In this document: piece by piece, positions 49,965 through 57,613 of the stretch | Layout of the letters: the number at the start of each line of letters is the position of its first letter | Position numbering within the stretch: position 1 is the stretch's first letter | Origin: Helicobacter equorum | Lineage (GTDB): Bacteria > Campylobacterota > Campylobacteria > Campylobacterales > Helicobacteraceae | Assembly: GCF_900198655.1 (NCBI RefSeq) | Contig: NZ_FZPO01000012.1 | Coordinates: 1 to 59,892, forward strand | Reading direction: 5' to 3' | DNA length: 59,892 bases | The notes under the pieces: model-generated | What the model was told of the DNA's origin: nothing | The model's input: the letters and a program-made list of their open reading frames with translations, nothing else | Database searches by the model: none | Made by a program: the position numbers and the translations under genes

Positions 49965-52900
49965 ATGATACGCACACTCAAATTTTGCCTTCATAATCCT
50001 ATGGTAGTTCTTGTGTGTGTGATTTTTGCGATTATGTTTGGGATTTTGGGCTTAAAGTCTATGCCCTATCAGCTTTTGCCCCAAGTTAGTAAGCCAACAA
50101 TTAGTGTTTATACGAATTGGAATGGCGCGACACCTTATGAAATAGAAAAAGAGATTATTAATCGTCAAGAGAAATATCTCAAAGGCATTGAGGGCTTAGA
50201 ATCTATGAGTTCTACCGCACGACAAGGACGTGCAGTGGTATTGTTGGAATTTCAAAGCGGAGTAGATACAAATTTTGCTCTTTTAAAAGTAAGTGCCAAA
50301 ATAGATGAGATAAAAGGGTATCCAGAAGATGTCCATAAGCCTACGATTGCTTTAAGTGGTGAGAGTATTCCACCAGCCATTTATCTTTTTTTGCGCACAC
50401 TAGAGAGCAATACCCAAGAGGTGGATACTTACAAGACATTTTTTGAAGACTATGTGCTTGGGCATTTGGAGCGCATAGAGGGTGTTGGTGAAGTGTTTTA
50501 TCCCGGTGGGCGTGCTACACAGATACAAATTTTGCTAGATTCTAAACAACTTGCGCACCACAATATTAGCATAGCCGATGTTATTAGTGCAATAACTACA
50601 CACAATACCAACACAACTGCAGGAAGTCTTGATTATGGAATGCGCTCATATAAAATCAAGGTGGAATCCGAATACAACGACACTGCTTCTATTCTTCACA
50701 CACCTATTCAAAAATCTAACAATAAGGTTTTGTATCTTCAGGATCTTGGTGTTGTGGTGGAGGGTTTTGCCAAACAGACAAGCTATGGGTATCTCAACGA
50801 TACACGTGCACTTAGTGTGCAGATTGTGCCTACGCCAAATGCGAATATTTTGGATTTGACGCAAAGGGTGCGCAAGGCAGTAGAGAATCTTAATGAGGGT
50901 ATTTTGCATGATAATGGTTTAGAGCTTGTGTGGAGCAGAGACGAAGAGGGCTATATCCTTGATGCATTATCTTTGGTGAAAAACAACATTATCGTGGGCA
51001 TTATTTTGGCATGTGTGGTGTTGTATCTATTTTTGCGCAATGTGTATTCTGTGGTGGTGGTGCTTATTGTTATCCCTATATGTATTATTAGCACATTTTT
51101 CTTTTTGAATCTTATGGGGCGCACATTAAATGTTATCTCTCTAGCAGGTGTGAGCTTTGCTATGAGTATGCTTATTGATAATGCTATAGTTGTGCTTGAA
51201 AACATCACGCGCCACTTGCACAAACAAAAACCACTTTTTAGGGCTTGTGTTGATGGTACAAGAGAAGTTATCGGAGCAATTTTTGCCTCGGTAGTAACAA
51301 CTATCGCGATTTTTATTCCTATCATGGATATGCAACAGGATTTGGGGCAATTATTTTATGATGTTGCACTTAGCGTATGTTTTGGTTTGGGGATTTCATT
51401 TTTTGCTTCTATCTTTGTCATACCTACAATGATGCAAACATCCATCCAAACTTTTTATATTGAATCTCATAAAACACAAAGCTTGTATCAAAAACTTGGT
51501 GTTGCATGTAGTCAATGGCTTATGAGAGGCTTAGGTTTTATTTTGCACACGCCTAAGCGTAGCGCAGTGTTTATAGTCGGATTTATGTTTTTTTGTGTGG
51601 TGAGTAGCTGGGCATTATTTCCAAGGCTTGATTATCTTCCTAAGGGTAATCAAAATTTTCTCATCGGATATGTGAATGCACCACCTGGCATATCTTATGA
51701 GCAGCGAAAAGAGATTGGCGAGAGTATATTTTCTCAAAATAAACATCTTATAGAATCTTTGGGCTATACACAGCGAGATTCTAAAGACTTACCACCTATC
51801 AAGCATTTGTTTTTTTCTGGTAATGAATCGTATATGCAGTTTGGTGTAACCTCAAGTAATCCTGCAGAAATTAGGCGACTTATTCCACAGATTCAAGAAA
51901 GTATCAAAAACATTCCTGGTGTTAGGGCTTCTGTGGTGCAACAAGGAATCTTTAATAAGGGTTCTAGCACGCAAAGTATTTATATTAATGTTGTAGGGAG
52001 TGAGCTAGATTCTCTAGTCGCCACCGCTACAAGCCTAAGCAATGCCATCACACAAAAAATGCCATATATGCAAGTGCGCCCACTTCCCGCGCTAGAAAAC
52101 ACAAATCGCGAGATTGTATTGCACCCAGATTATGTCGCATTAGCCCTTAATGATCTTAATGTCAAGAGTTTTGGAGATATTGTTGATGTGGTGCTTGATG
52201 GCAAACAAATTGATGAATTTAAAATGCGTAGTGGCAAAACCATAGACCTTGTGCTTAAAGCTTTGCCAGATTTAAGCGATGAGAGTATAGAACGCGCTAG
52301 AGAGAGTGTAGATTTTCAGGCTCCAGAAGATTTCTCACACACACAAATTTATGTGCCTAGTGGTAGGTTGTTGCCACTAACTTCACTTACAGATATTGCT
52401 TATGAATACACTATGGCACAGATTCGGCATCTTGAGCGAGAGCGAACTATTTTACTTGTTTTAAATGCTCCTCCAAACAAACCCCTTGAGGAGATTCTCT
52501 CTAGTATCAAAGATGAGGTGTTGCCTGAGCTAGAGATAAAAGGTGAGTTGCGCGATAATCACCTTATCTTTGGTGGTGCTGCTAAAGACATTGAGGGTGG
52601 CAGAGAGGATTTGTATTTTGGATTTTTGTTGGCATTGTGTATTACATATCTTGTTTTGTGTGCGTTGTATGGAAATTTTTCTTATCCATTTATTATTATC
52701 TTGAGTGTGCCTTTTGCAATCTGTGGTGGCTTATTTGGACTAAGTTTTGTAAATGCCTTTGTGTATCCACAAAATCTTGATATGCTAAGTCTTTTGGGCT
52801 TTATTATTCTTGTGGGAAGCGTGGTTAATAATGCGATTTTAATCGTGCATCAAACCCAACATAATCTCAATGAGGGTATGGCGTATCTGCCTAGCATCAT

Positions 52901-53162
52901 TGAATCTACCAAATCGCGCATGCGACCTATTTTTATGAGCATTTTTACAAGCGTGTTTGGATTAGCACCACTTGTGCTTTTTGGTGGTGCAGGGAGCGAG
53001 ATTTATAGGGGGCTTGGATCTGTGCTTGTAGGTGGCTTACTATTTTCGGGTGTGCTTAGCTTGTTAGTGATTCCAAGTGCACTTTTTTTGTATTTTTGGA
53101 TACAAGAACACAAAAAAAGGACTTGTAAGAAACATGCTATAATGTTTCTAAACAAGCCCTAA
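49965..53162 (+). CDS. RND-family efflux pump, inner-membrane transporter
   Basis: 1065 aa from ATG 49965. It has the RND architecture of twelve membrane helices with two large periplasmic loops. The N-terminal helix is followed by SMPYQLLPQVSKPTISVYT, and SFAMSMLIDNAIVVLEN carries the proton-relay region (Asp-Asn in place of Asp-Asp, a variant common in this superfamily). The gene ends in a segment duplicated 2.5 kb downstream. Because of an extra A in an A-run, the C terminus here is KKRTCKKHAIMFLNKP, while the copy would end KKGLVRNML. Substrates are probably drugs or bile salts, by family. Confidence 0.92.
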   Translation: MIRTLKFCLHNPMVVLVCVIFAIMFGILGLKSMPYQLLPQVSKPTISVYTNWNGATPYEIEKEIINRQEKYLKGIEGLESMSSTARQGRAVVLLEFQSGVDTNFALLKVSAKIDEIKGYPEDVHKPTIALSGESIPPAIYLFLRTLESNTQEVDTYKTFFEDYVLGHLERIEGVGEVFYPGGRATQIQILLDSKQLAHHNISIADVISAITTHNTNTTAGSLDYGMRSYKIKVESEYNDTASILHTPIQKSNNKVLYLQDLGVVVEGFAKQTSYGYLNDTRALSVQIVPTPNANILDLTQRVRKAVENLNEGILHDNGLELVWSRDEEGYILDALSLVKNNIIVGIILACVVLYLFLRNVYSVVVVLIVIPICIISTFFFLNLMGRTLNVISLAGVSFAMSMLIDNAIVVLENITRHLHKQKPLFRACVDGTREVIGAIFASVVTTIAIFIPIMDMQQDLGQLFYDVALSVCFGLGISFFASIFVIPTMMQTSIQTFYIESHKTQSLYQKLGVACSQWLMRGLGFILHTPKRSAVFIVGFMFFCVVSSWALFPRLDYLPKGNQNFLIGYVNAPPGISYEQRKEIGESIFSQNKHLIESLGYTQRDSKDLPPIKHLFFSGNESYMQFGVTSSNPAEIRRLIPQIQESIKNIPGVRASVVQQGIFNKGSSTQSIYINVVGSELDSLVATATSLSNAITQKMPYMQVRPLPALENTNREIVLHPDYVALALNDLNVKSFGDIVDVVLDGKQIDEFKMRSGKTIDLVLKALPDLSDESIERARESVDFQAPEDFSHTQIYVPSGRLLPLTSLTDIAYEYTMAQIRHLERERTILLVLNAPPNKPLEEILSSIKDEVLPELEIKGELRDNHLIFGGAAKDIEGGREDLYFGFLLALCITYLVLCALYGNFSYPFIIILSVPFAICGGLFGLSFVNAFVYPQNLDMLSLLGFIILVGSVVNNAILIVHQTQHNLNEGMAYLPSIIESTKSRMRPIFMSIFTSVFGLAPLVLFGGAGSEIYRGLGSVLVGGLLFSGVLSLLVIPSALFLYFWIQEHKKRTCKKHAIMFLNKP

Positions 53163-53199
53163 GGATTTTTCTAAAGGTTTTGAAAAATTTGGGATATAG
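53091..53199 (+). repeat. Direct repeat A, copy 1 (3' end of the pump gene plus downstream)
   Basis: 109 bp nearly identical to 55587-55694. It covers the last 24 codons of the pump and 37 bp beyond. Differences seen are 7 versus 6 A after CAC, GGAC versus GGGC at the hairpin base, and one base near 53168. The included hairpin (AGAAACAT/ATGTTTCT stem) is slightly weakened in this copy. Together with copy 2 it brackets the glycosyltransferase cassette. Confidence 0.9.
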
Positions 53200-53319
53200 G
53201 TGGTATTAATCTTTTAAATCCCACAGAGATAAAAAGGGCTAATTACTCTATTTGGTGAAGTAGGCTAAAGTGTAGTGCTTGCAATAAGGCGATATAATGG
53301 CTAGATTATAGTTTTGTTG

Positions 53320-54289
53320 TTATATAAATTTTTCATATTGCTCTAGTATCACTTGTTCCTCAAGCATAAAGCTAGGAATTACAGAATCTATAAGATGAGA
53401 ATTTCTCTCTTTAAATTCTTGTAGGCTTAGGAGTTGGAGATACTTTGTGTAGTCTTTGCGTCTTTGTTTCACTGCTGGGAAATGCCATTGTATAAGGGGA
53501 GCGTGGAAATACCTTACATCATTTGGTAAAATTTGACTTTCAGAGTAAAGTGTGTTTTCGTGTTTTGTGTTATCAATCCATTGTGCTGCTTTGGAGGTTT
53601 TACGTTCAGTAAATGTAATATTTCTTTTGCATACTAGTAATTGATCATAGCCATTTATAAAGCCACTTTTACCACTATTTTGGACATAAATTTTAGAATC
53701 TTCAACTATAAAATTTATGCGAGGATAAACTACTGCATGATTTTTTTTTCTAGGGATGTAAAATGTTTGCTCTAAGAGCGTTGGCTCATAGATATGATCA
53801 ACATCAATTTTTATAAACCACTCATTCTCTGGGATAAGTGAAAGCACAAAGTTATAATAGCTATGAAGTTTGTTGCATTCATGTGGTGGATTTTCTAAGA
53901 ACACTTGATGAGGGTATTTTGCAGGGATAAAACTAGGGTATTTTTTACAAAATTCTAAAATAATTTCCTCACTAGAATCTGTGCAGTCATTATATCCAAT
54001 CACTCCGCGTTTAATCGCAGGCAGCATAGAATCTAAACTTGCGCGCAATGTTTTTTCCTCATTTTTGACACGGATAAAGGCATATGGATTTTGTGGAGAA
54101 TTTTTATGGTGCTTTGTTGAAAGGTAGTTCTGCGACAAACTTTGCGAGAGTAAGGGCATCTCGCCCCCCCCCCCCATAAAGATTATCTTTATAAGCAATC
54201 TGATGAAGTTTTTGTAGGGTGATTGAGGTATTTGTTTGTCGTCTTAGGAGTGCTCTTATACATTTTTTCAATGTTTGTTTTAAAGACAT
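53320..54289 (-). CDS. cgtA: CgtA-like beta-1,4-N-acetylgalactosaminyltransferase, phase-variable (out of frame here)
   Basis: The protein after the tract closely resembles C. jejuni CgtA (GT12), which adds GalNAc to sialylated galactose in ganglioside-like lipooligosaccharide. It has [20 protein letters not shown], then [20 protein letters not shown], and the metal-binding DVD in [13 protein letters not shown]. Translation from ATG 54289 ([20 protein letters not shown] about 10 bases upstream) meets a 12-G tract and shifts into RDALTLAKF and a stop at 54104. With 11 G the frame continues as [11 protein letters not shown] into the catalytic domain, giving 322 aa. As assembled the gene is OFF. 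It lies on the strand opposite the efflux genes. Confidence 0.85.
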
Positions 54290-54344
54290 TTTGCTAGACC
54301 TTTGGTAATTTTTCTGCTTTTAGGCGACATTCTAGCATATTTTT
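54153..54344 (-). repeat. Direct repeat B, copy 1 (leader of the cgtA-like gene)
   Basis: 192 bp exactly identical to 55402-55593, including the 12-C run. On the minus strand it contains an upstream TAGAAT (54329-54334, possible -10), the ribosome binding site, the start codon, 38 codons of leader and the G tract. The end of the repeat lies 12 bp inside the upstream sialyltransferase gene. Confidence 0.95.
54164..54175 (-). repeat. Poly-G (minus strand) tract, 12 G, in the cgtA-like gene
   Basis: Twelve consecutive C on the plus strand. Only lengths equal to 2 modulo 3 (11, 14) join the leader to the GT12 domain, so the present 12 is an OFF state. The TAT before the run means an in-run ATG also exists, but it has no ribosome binding site. 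Confidence 0.88.
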
Positions 54345-55297
54345 AGCTTCTTAAAACAATACTTTATATCACGAGGCAAACGCGCTAAATCATAGAGGAG
54401 TTTAAGATAAAAGTTATTTTTTACTCTGCCACGTTTTGAATAATCTATATGTTCATTTAGGATTCTAAAAGTGCGGTAAGCATGTTCTGGTGGCAAAATA
54501 ATATCATCTGTGTGGTTTGGAGGCTTTTTTTCTGGCTTTGTTGTGTTGTTTGTAATGGGCGCTAGAGGGATATAGCGCGAGAGTGGGCTAGCAGGAGAGA
54601 GTGAATAAAACTCCACATTGTAGGTTTTTGCTAAAAATTCTAATGCCTCTAGGTCTGCTGCTTTGCTATGATAGCTCTCTTGCTGTGACTTTTGTTGAGG
54701 CATGGCACTTTCAAATTCCCATGGCATAACCTTTAAGAGATTGGTTTTGGAATGATCAAAGGCATATAAAGTTTTACCCTCATAAAAATCAATGCCTGTC
54801 AGATAGATTTCTTTATGTCCTAATGCGACAGCTATCGCACAGAGGTAAATTCCACTTGTTGGATTTTTGTTAGAGTAGAGTTTTTGCAAGCTATTGTATT
54901 CTAAGAACTCACCAATATTTTCTGAGAGTTTGCCGTTATAGAGAGTATCGATAAAGCTATGTTTGTGGAGGACTTTTAATAAAAAGTTGGATTTTACATG
55001 AAATTCCTCTTTTGAGTTTGAGATAAACGGGCTGTCATTGATAATTATAGAATCTATTTTGTATTCTTTTGTGTTATTAAAAACTTGCATAGTATAGATA
55101 TGCTCAAAAAGTGCTTGCTGTGCAAAGGTTACTGCTTTGATGTTCTTCCCTAAATAATATGCGTCTTCCAAATAGAATTGATTTGCGCGAAATACCTCAT
55201 AAGAAAGAGGCAAGCGTGCATAATCAATAGCAGTTAAACTCGGTGCATTACCTGCCACAATAGCTTTTTGTATTTGCTGTGTGTTATCTTTTCGCAT
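54332..55297 (-). CDS. Cst-II-like sialyltransferase (GT42)
   Basis: 321 aa from ATG 55297, with GGAG 8-9 bases upstream; a GTG at 55387 would add a hydrophobic extension and is less likely. It resembles Cst-I/Cst-II, which transfer sialic acid from CMP-Neu5Ac to lipooligosaccharide. Seen are IVAGNAPSL, VFRANQFYLEDAYYLGK, SGIYLCAIAVALGH, GIDFYEGKTLYAFD (two Tyr) and the catalytic-His region YHSKAADLEALEFL. The C terminus DLARLPRDIKYCFKKL also matches Cst-II. The segment equivalent to the conserved QRITSG reads KNPTSG, so a conserved Arg appears missing. Specificity (2,3 or 2,8) is not predictable. Confidence 0.85.
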   Translation of the reverse strand: MRKDNTQQIQKAIVAGNAPSLTAIDYARLPLSYEVFRANQFYLEDAYYLGKNIKAVTFAQQALFEHIYTMQVFNNTKEYKIDSIIINDSPFISNSKEEFHVKSNFLLKVLHKHSFIDTLYNGKLSENIGEFLEYNSLQKLYSNKNPTSGIYLCAIAVALGHKEIYLTGIDFYEGKTLYAFDHSKTNLLKVMPWEFESAMPQQKSQQESYHSKAADLEALEFLAKTYNVEFYSLSPASPLSRYIPLAPITNNTTKPEKKPPNHTDDIILPPEHAYRTFRILNEHIDYSKRGRVKNNFYLKLLYDLARLPRDIKYCFKKLKIC

Positions 55298-55538
55298 AGA
55301 GGGTCTCCGATACAAAAAGATAAAAATATGCAACAAAAACTTTTTTATTGTATATAATAGAGAAAGCAAACTTTGTGCAAATATCACACGTATGTTGGAT
55401 TAGGGCATCTCGCCCCCCCCCCCCATAAAGATTATCTTTATAAGCAATCTGATGAAGTTTTTGTAGGGTGATTGAGGTATTTGTTTGTCGTCTTAGGAGT
55501 GCTCTTATACATTTTTTCAATGTTTGTTTTAAAGACAT
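55284..55538 (-). CDS. Leader ORF (84 codons) with G tract, overlapping the sialyltransferase start
   Basis: This is copy 2 of the cgtA-like 5' end, starting at the same ATG context ([15 protein letters not shown]). With the present 12 G it reads through RDALIQHTCDICTK and a hydrophobic stretch to a stop at 55284-55286, just past the sialyltransferase ATG (55295-55297), an overlap of 14 bases. With 11 G it meets TAA three codons after the tract; with 10 G it stops about 9 codons after. So only lengths divisible by 3 bring ribosomes to the sialyltransferase start. Whether the peptide itself has a role is unknown. Confidence 0.6.
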   Translation of the reverse strand: MSLKQTLKKCIRALLRRQTNTSITLQKLHQIAYKDNLYGGGGRDALIQHTCDICTKFAFSIIYNKKVFVAYFYLFVSETLYAKR

Positions 55539-55593
55539 TTTGCTAGACCTTTGGTAATTTTTCTGCTTTTAGGCGACATTCTAGCATATTTTT
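55402..55593 (-). repeat. Direct repeat B, copy 2 (leader ahead of the sialyltransferase)
   Basis: Exact 192-bp copy of 54153-54344. The two copies are in the same orientation and flank the sialyltransferase, so recombination between them would delete a 1,249-bp unit (54345-55593) and leave one leader attached to the cgtA-like gene. Its outer end meets repeat A copy 2 at a shared TATTTTT. Confidence 0.95.
55413..55424 (-). repeat. Poly-G (minus strand) tract, 12 G, in the leader ORF
   Basis: Twelve consecutive C on the plus strand, the same length as in the cgtA-like copy. It lies 38 codons into the leader ORF and sets which stop codon the leader reaches before the sialyltransferase gene. 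Confidence 0.88.
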
Positions 55594-55694
55594 GGATACA
55601 AGAACACAAAAAAGGGCTTGTAAGAAACATGCTATAATGTTTCTAAACAAGCCCTAAGGATTCTTCTAAAGGTTTTGAAAAATTTGGGATATAG
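55587..55694 (+). repeat. Direct repeat A, copy 2 (displaced pump 3' end ahead of the outer-membrane gene)
   Basis: 108 bp matching the end of the pump gene. Read in the pump frame it would end WIQEHKKGLVRNML and stop, then run on to the outer-membrane factor gene, 71 bp downstream. This looks like the original pump-to-channel junction, or a copy left when the glycosyltransferase cassette entered. The hairpin inside it is intact in this copy. Confidence 0.9.
55614..55654. terminator. Long hairpin at the displaced pump 3' end
   Basis: Two stacked perfect stems, GGGCTTGT/ACAAGCCC and AGAAACAT/ATGTTTCT, with small A bulges between them and a 6-base loop. It would attenuate transcription between pump and channel genes. 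It is not followed by a U run, so it may be an RNA-processing hairpin instead. The copy at 53119-53159 has one mismatch. Confidence 0.6.
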
Positions 55695-55765
55695 AGTGTG
55701 GCAGTTAGCAAACCACATAAGACACAAATACATACACACAAATAATAATAAACATAGGTAGGAGA

Positions 55766-57025
55766 ATGAAAGCAAAAATAGCCATCATAGCAATGTTGCC
55801 AATATATATGTTTGGGCTTAATCTTGATGAAACAATACGCTTGGCATTACAAAATAGCGATGTGATAAAAGAACAAGCATTTAATACCAAGCAGTCTCGC
55901 GCAGACCTCTTAGCACAATATGGTAGATTCTCTCCAAAAGTTGGACTTCAATACACGATAACACAAAATACTCGCGTTAATGATAGTGTGTATACAATTA
56001 ACCTTAGCAATCTCCAAGTAACATATAACCTTTTTAATGGCTTGATAGATTTTTATGGACTTAAGTCTTATACAAATCTCCACAAAGCGCAGCAGTATAT
56101 GTATGAGGCAAGCAAACAAGATATTATTTTACTTGCCAAAAGCCTCTATATCAAGATTTTACAAGCAAGAGATAATCTAGCAATTTCTACAGAATCTATC
56201 CGCCTTTTGGAGCTCCAAAAGGCACAGGCTGAACAATTTTATTTGCAAGGCGTGAAAGCAAAAAGCGATCTTTTGAGTGTGGAGGTGATGTTGGCTAATG
56301 CCAAAGTTACACAAAGCAATGATAAGAATCTTTTACATCACGCTACGTTGGCGCTCCAAAAGCTCATTATGCAAGAAGTCGATGTGCAGACGCTTGAAGA
56401 GATTAGACTCCAAAGTTTAGAAACGCTTTCTTTTGATCGCGAAAGGCTTTTAAGCATTATGCTCTCTCATCGTTCCGAATACCTCTATATGCAAGAAATG
56501 ATTGCCTCAATAGAAAACCAAAAAAACGCTCTTTATGGGAATTTTTTACCCGCTCTTGATGTAAGTTTTTCTAAGAGGTGGTATAGCAATGATGTGAGCG
56601 TGCTTAATCGTTTTGGGACAAATCTTCAATCTCAAGCGCTTCTTGGTATGTCGTGGAATTTTTTTAATGGATTGAGTGATATGTATGCTATAGAATCTAA
56701 GCGTTATGAAGTTTTGGCAACCAAAAGCAAGCTTAGCGATCTCAAAAGAGAAATGATGCTCTCTCTTGATAAGGCACTTGATGATTTAGTCATAGCCAAG
56801 GAGCAATATAGCATTTCACAAAAGGCGATTGTTTTGGCTGAAGAAAATTATCGCATCATACAAAACCGCTACCAACAAAATATCGAAACCTCTAGAGAAT
56901 TGCTTAATGTCGAGGTGGCACTTAATCAAGCACGCTTGCATTTCAATCAATCCCAACATCGTATTAATCTAGCTCTTGCTAATCTTGAGCGTATCGTGCA
57001 AAACCCATTATTGTTTTTGGACTAA
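55766..57025 (+). CDS. TolC-family outer-membrane efflux channel
   Basis: 419 aa. A signal peptide (MKAKIAIIAMLPIYMFG) leads into two repeated units of long helices, with LNLDETIRLALQNSD at the start of the first and NAELD-like patterns in DKALDDLVIAKEQYSISQKAI in the second. LLGMSWNFFNGLSDMYAIE and the NLFNGLIDFYG of the first half are the paired strands entering the barrel. It is the third part of the tripartite system with the adaptor and pump, but is now separated from the pump by 2.6 kb. GGTAGGAG precedes the ATG. Confidence 0.92.
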   Translation: MKAKIAIIAMLPIYMFGLNLDETIRLALQNSDVIKEQAFNTKQSRADLLAQYGRFSPKVGLQYTITQNTRVNDSVYTINLSNLQVTYNLFNGLIDFYGLKSYTNLHKAQQYMYEASKQDIILLAKSLYIKILQARDNLAISTESIRLLELQKAQAEQFYLQGVKAKSDLLSVEVMLANAKVTQSNDKNLLHHATLALQKLIMQEVDVQTLEEIRLQSLETLSFDRERLLSIMLSHRSEYLYMQEMIASIENQKNALYGNFLPALDVSFSKRWYSNDVSVLNRFGTNLQSQALLGMSWNFFNGLSDMYAIESKRYEVLATKSKLSDLKREMMLSLDKALDDLVIAKEQYSISQKAIVLAEENYRIIQNRYQQNIETSRELLNVEVALNQARLHFNQSQHRINLALANLERIVQNPLLFLD

Positions 57026-57134
57026 GGCTTAGTTTAAGCAGGTTTTTATAGCATAACCGCTAGAGTCCTAGCCTTTATAAGCGTAGGATTTGTGGGGACA
57101 CAGGTATGCGTAATAGTCTATATAAGGAGCAGTT

Positions 57135-57608
57135 ATGAAAATCCTAGTTATCCAAGGACCAAATCTTAATATTTTAGGACATCGCGAACCTCATATTTAT
57201 GGCAATGTAACACTCGATCAGATTCACACCAACCTTCAAGCTCAAGCTAAGCAACATAATACTGATATCGAATTTTTTCAAAGCAATTTTGAAGGTGAGA
57301 TTATCGACAAACTTCAAGAATGTATAGGTGGGGAATATGATGGCGTTATCATTAATCCAGCCGCGTATTCTCACACTTCTATTGCCATTGCGGATTCTAT
57401 TGCTAGTTGTGGTGTGCCAGTGATTGAGGTGCATATTAGCAACATTCATGCTAGAGAGGATTTCCGTGCCAAAAGCTACACGGGTAGAGTGTGTGCAGGT
57501 GTGATTACAGGGTTTGGCGTGTTTGGGTATCATTTGGGGCTTATTGCGCTTTTGCAGATTCTTAGTGAAATTGCAGCACTTAAAGCCCAGCAAAACAAAC
57601 AACAATAA
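57135..57608 (+). CDS. aroQ: 3-dehydroquinate dehydratase, type II
   Basis: 157 aa. It catalyses dehydration of 3-dehydroquinate in the shikimate pathway. The N-terminal GPNLNILGHREPHIYG carries the catalytic Tyr22. NPAAYSHTSIAI, EVHISN (catalytic His near 101) and the C-terminal GFGVFGYHLGL are all present. AAGGAG lies 5 bases before the ATG. It precedes an M24 peptidase by 5 bp, an order also remembered from H. pylori. The 109-bp gap before it contains only a weak hairpin (CCTAGC/GCGTAGG, about 57068-57092). Confidence 0.96.
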   Translation: MKILVIQGPNLNILGHREPHIYGNVTLDQIHTNLQAQAKQHNTDIEFFQSNFEGEIIDKLQECIGGEYDGVIINPAAYSHTSIAIADSIASCGVPVIEVHISNIHAREDFRAKSYTGRVCAGVITGFGVFGYHLGLIALLQILSEIAALKAQQNKQQ

Positions 57609-57613
57609 TTCTC

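Noticed and set aside
51100-51220. Asp-Asn instead of Asp-Asp in the RND proton-relay helix as a defect
   Set aside because: The DN version is common in the wider RND superfamily, so it is not evidence of inactivation.
53320-54198. Taking the GT12 gene as starting at the TTG at 54198 just before the G tract
   Set aside because: No ribosome binding site there, and the leader with a proper start and binding site lies upstream in another frame; the tract explains the shift.
57026-57134. Possible tRNA in the gap before aroQ
   Set aside because: A short weak hairpin is present but no cloverleaf, anticodon loop or CCA-compatible acceptor stem could be built.
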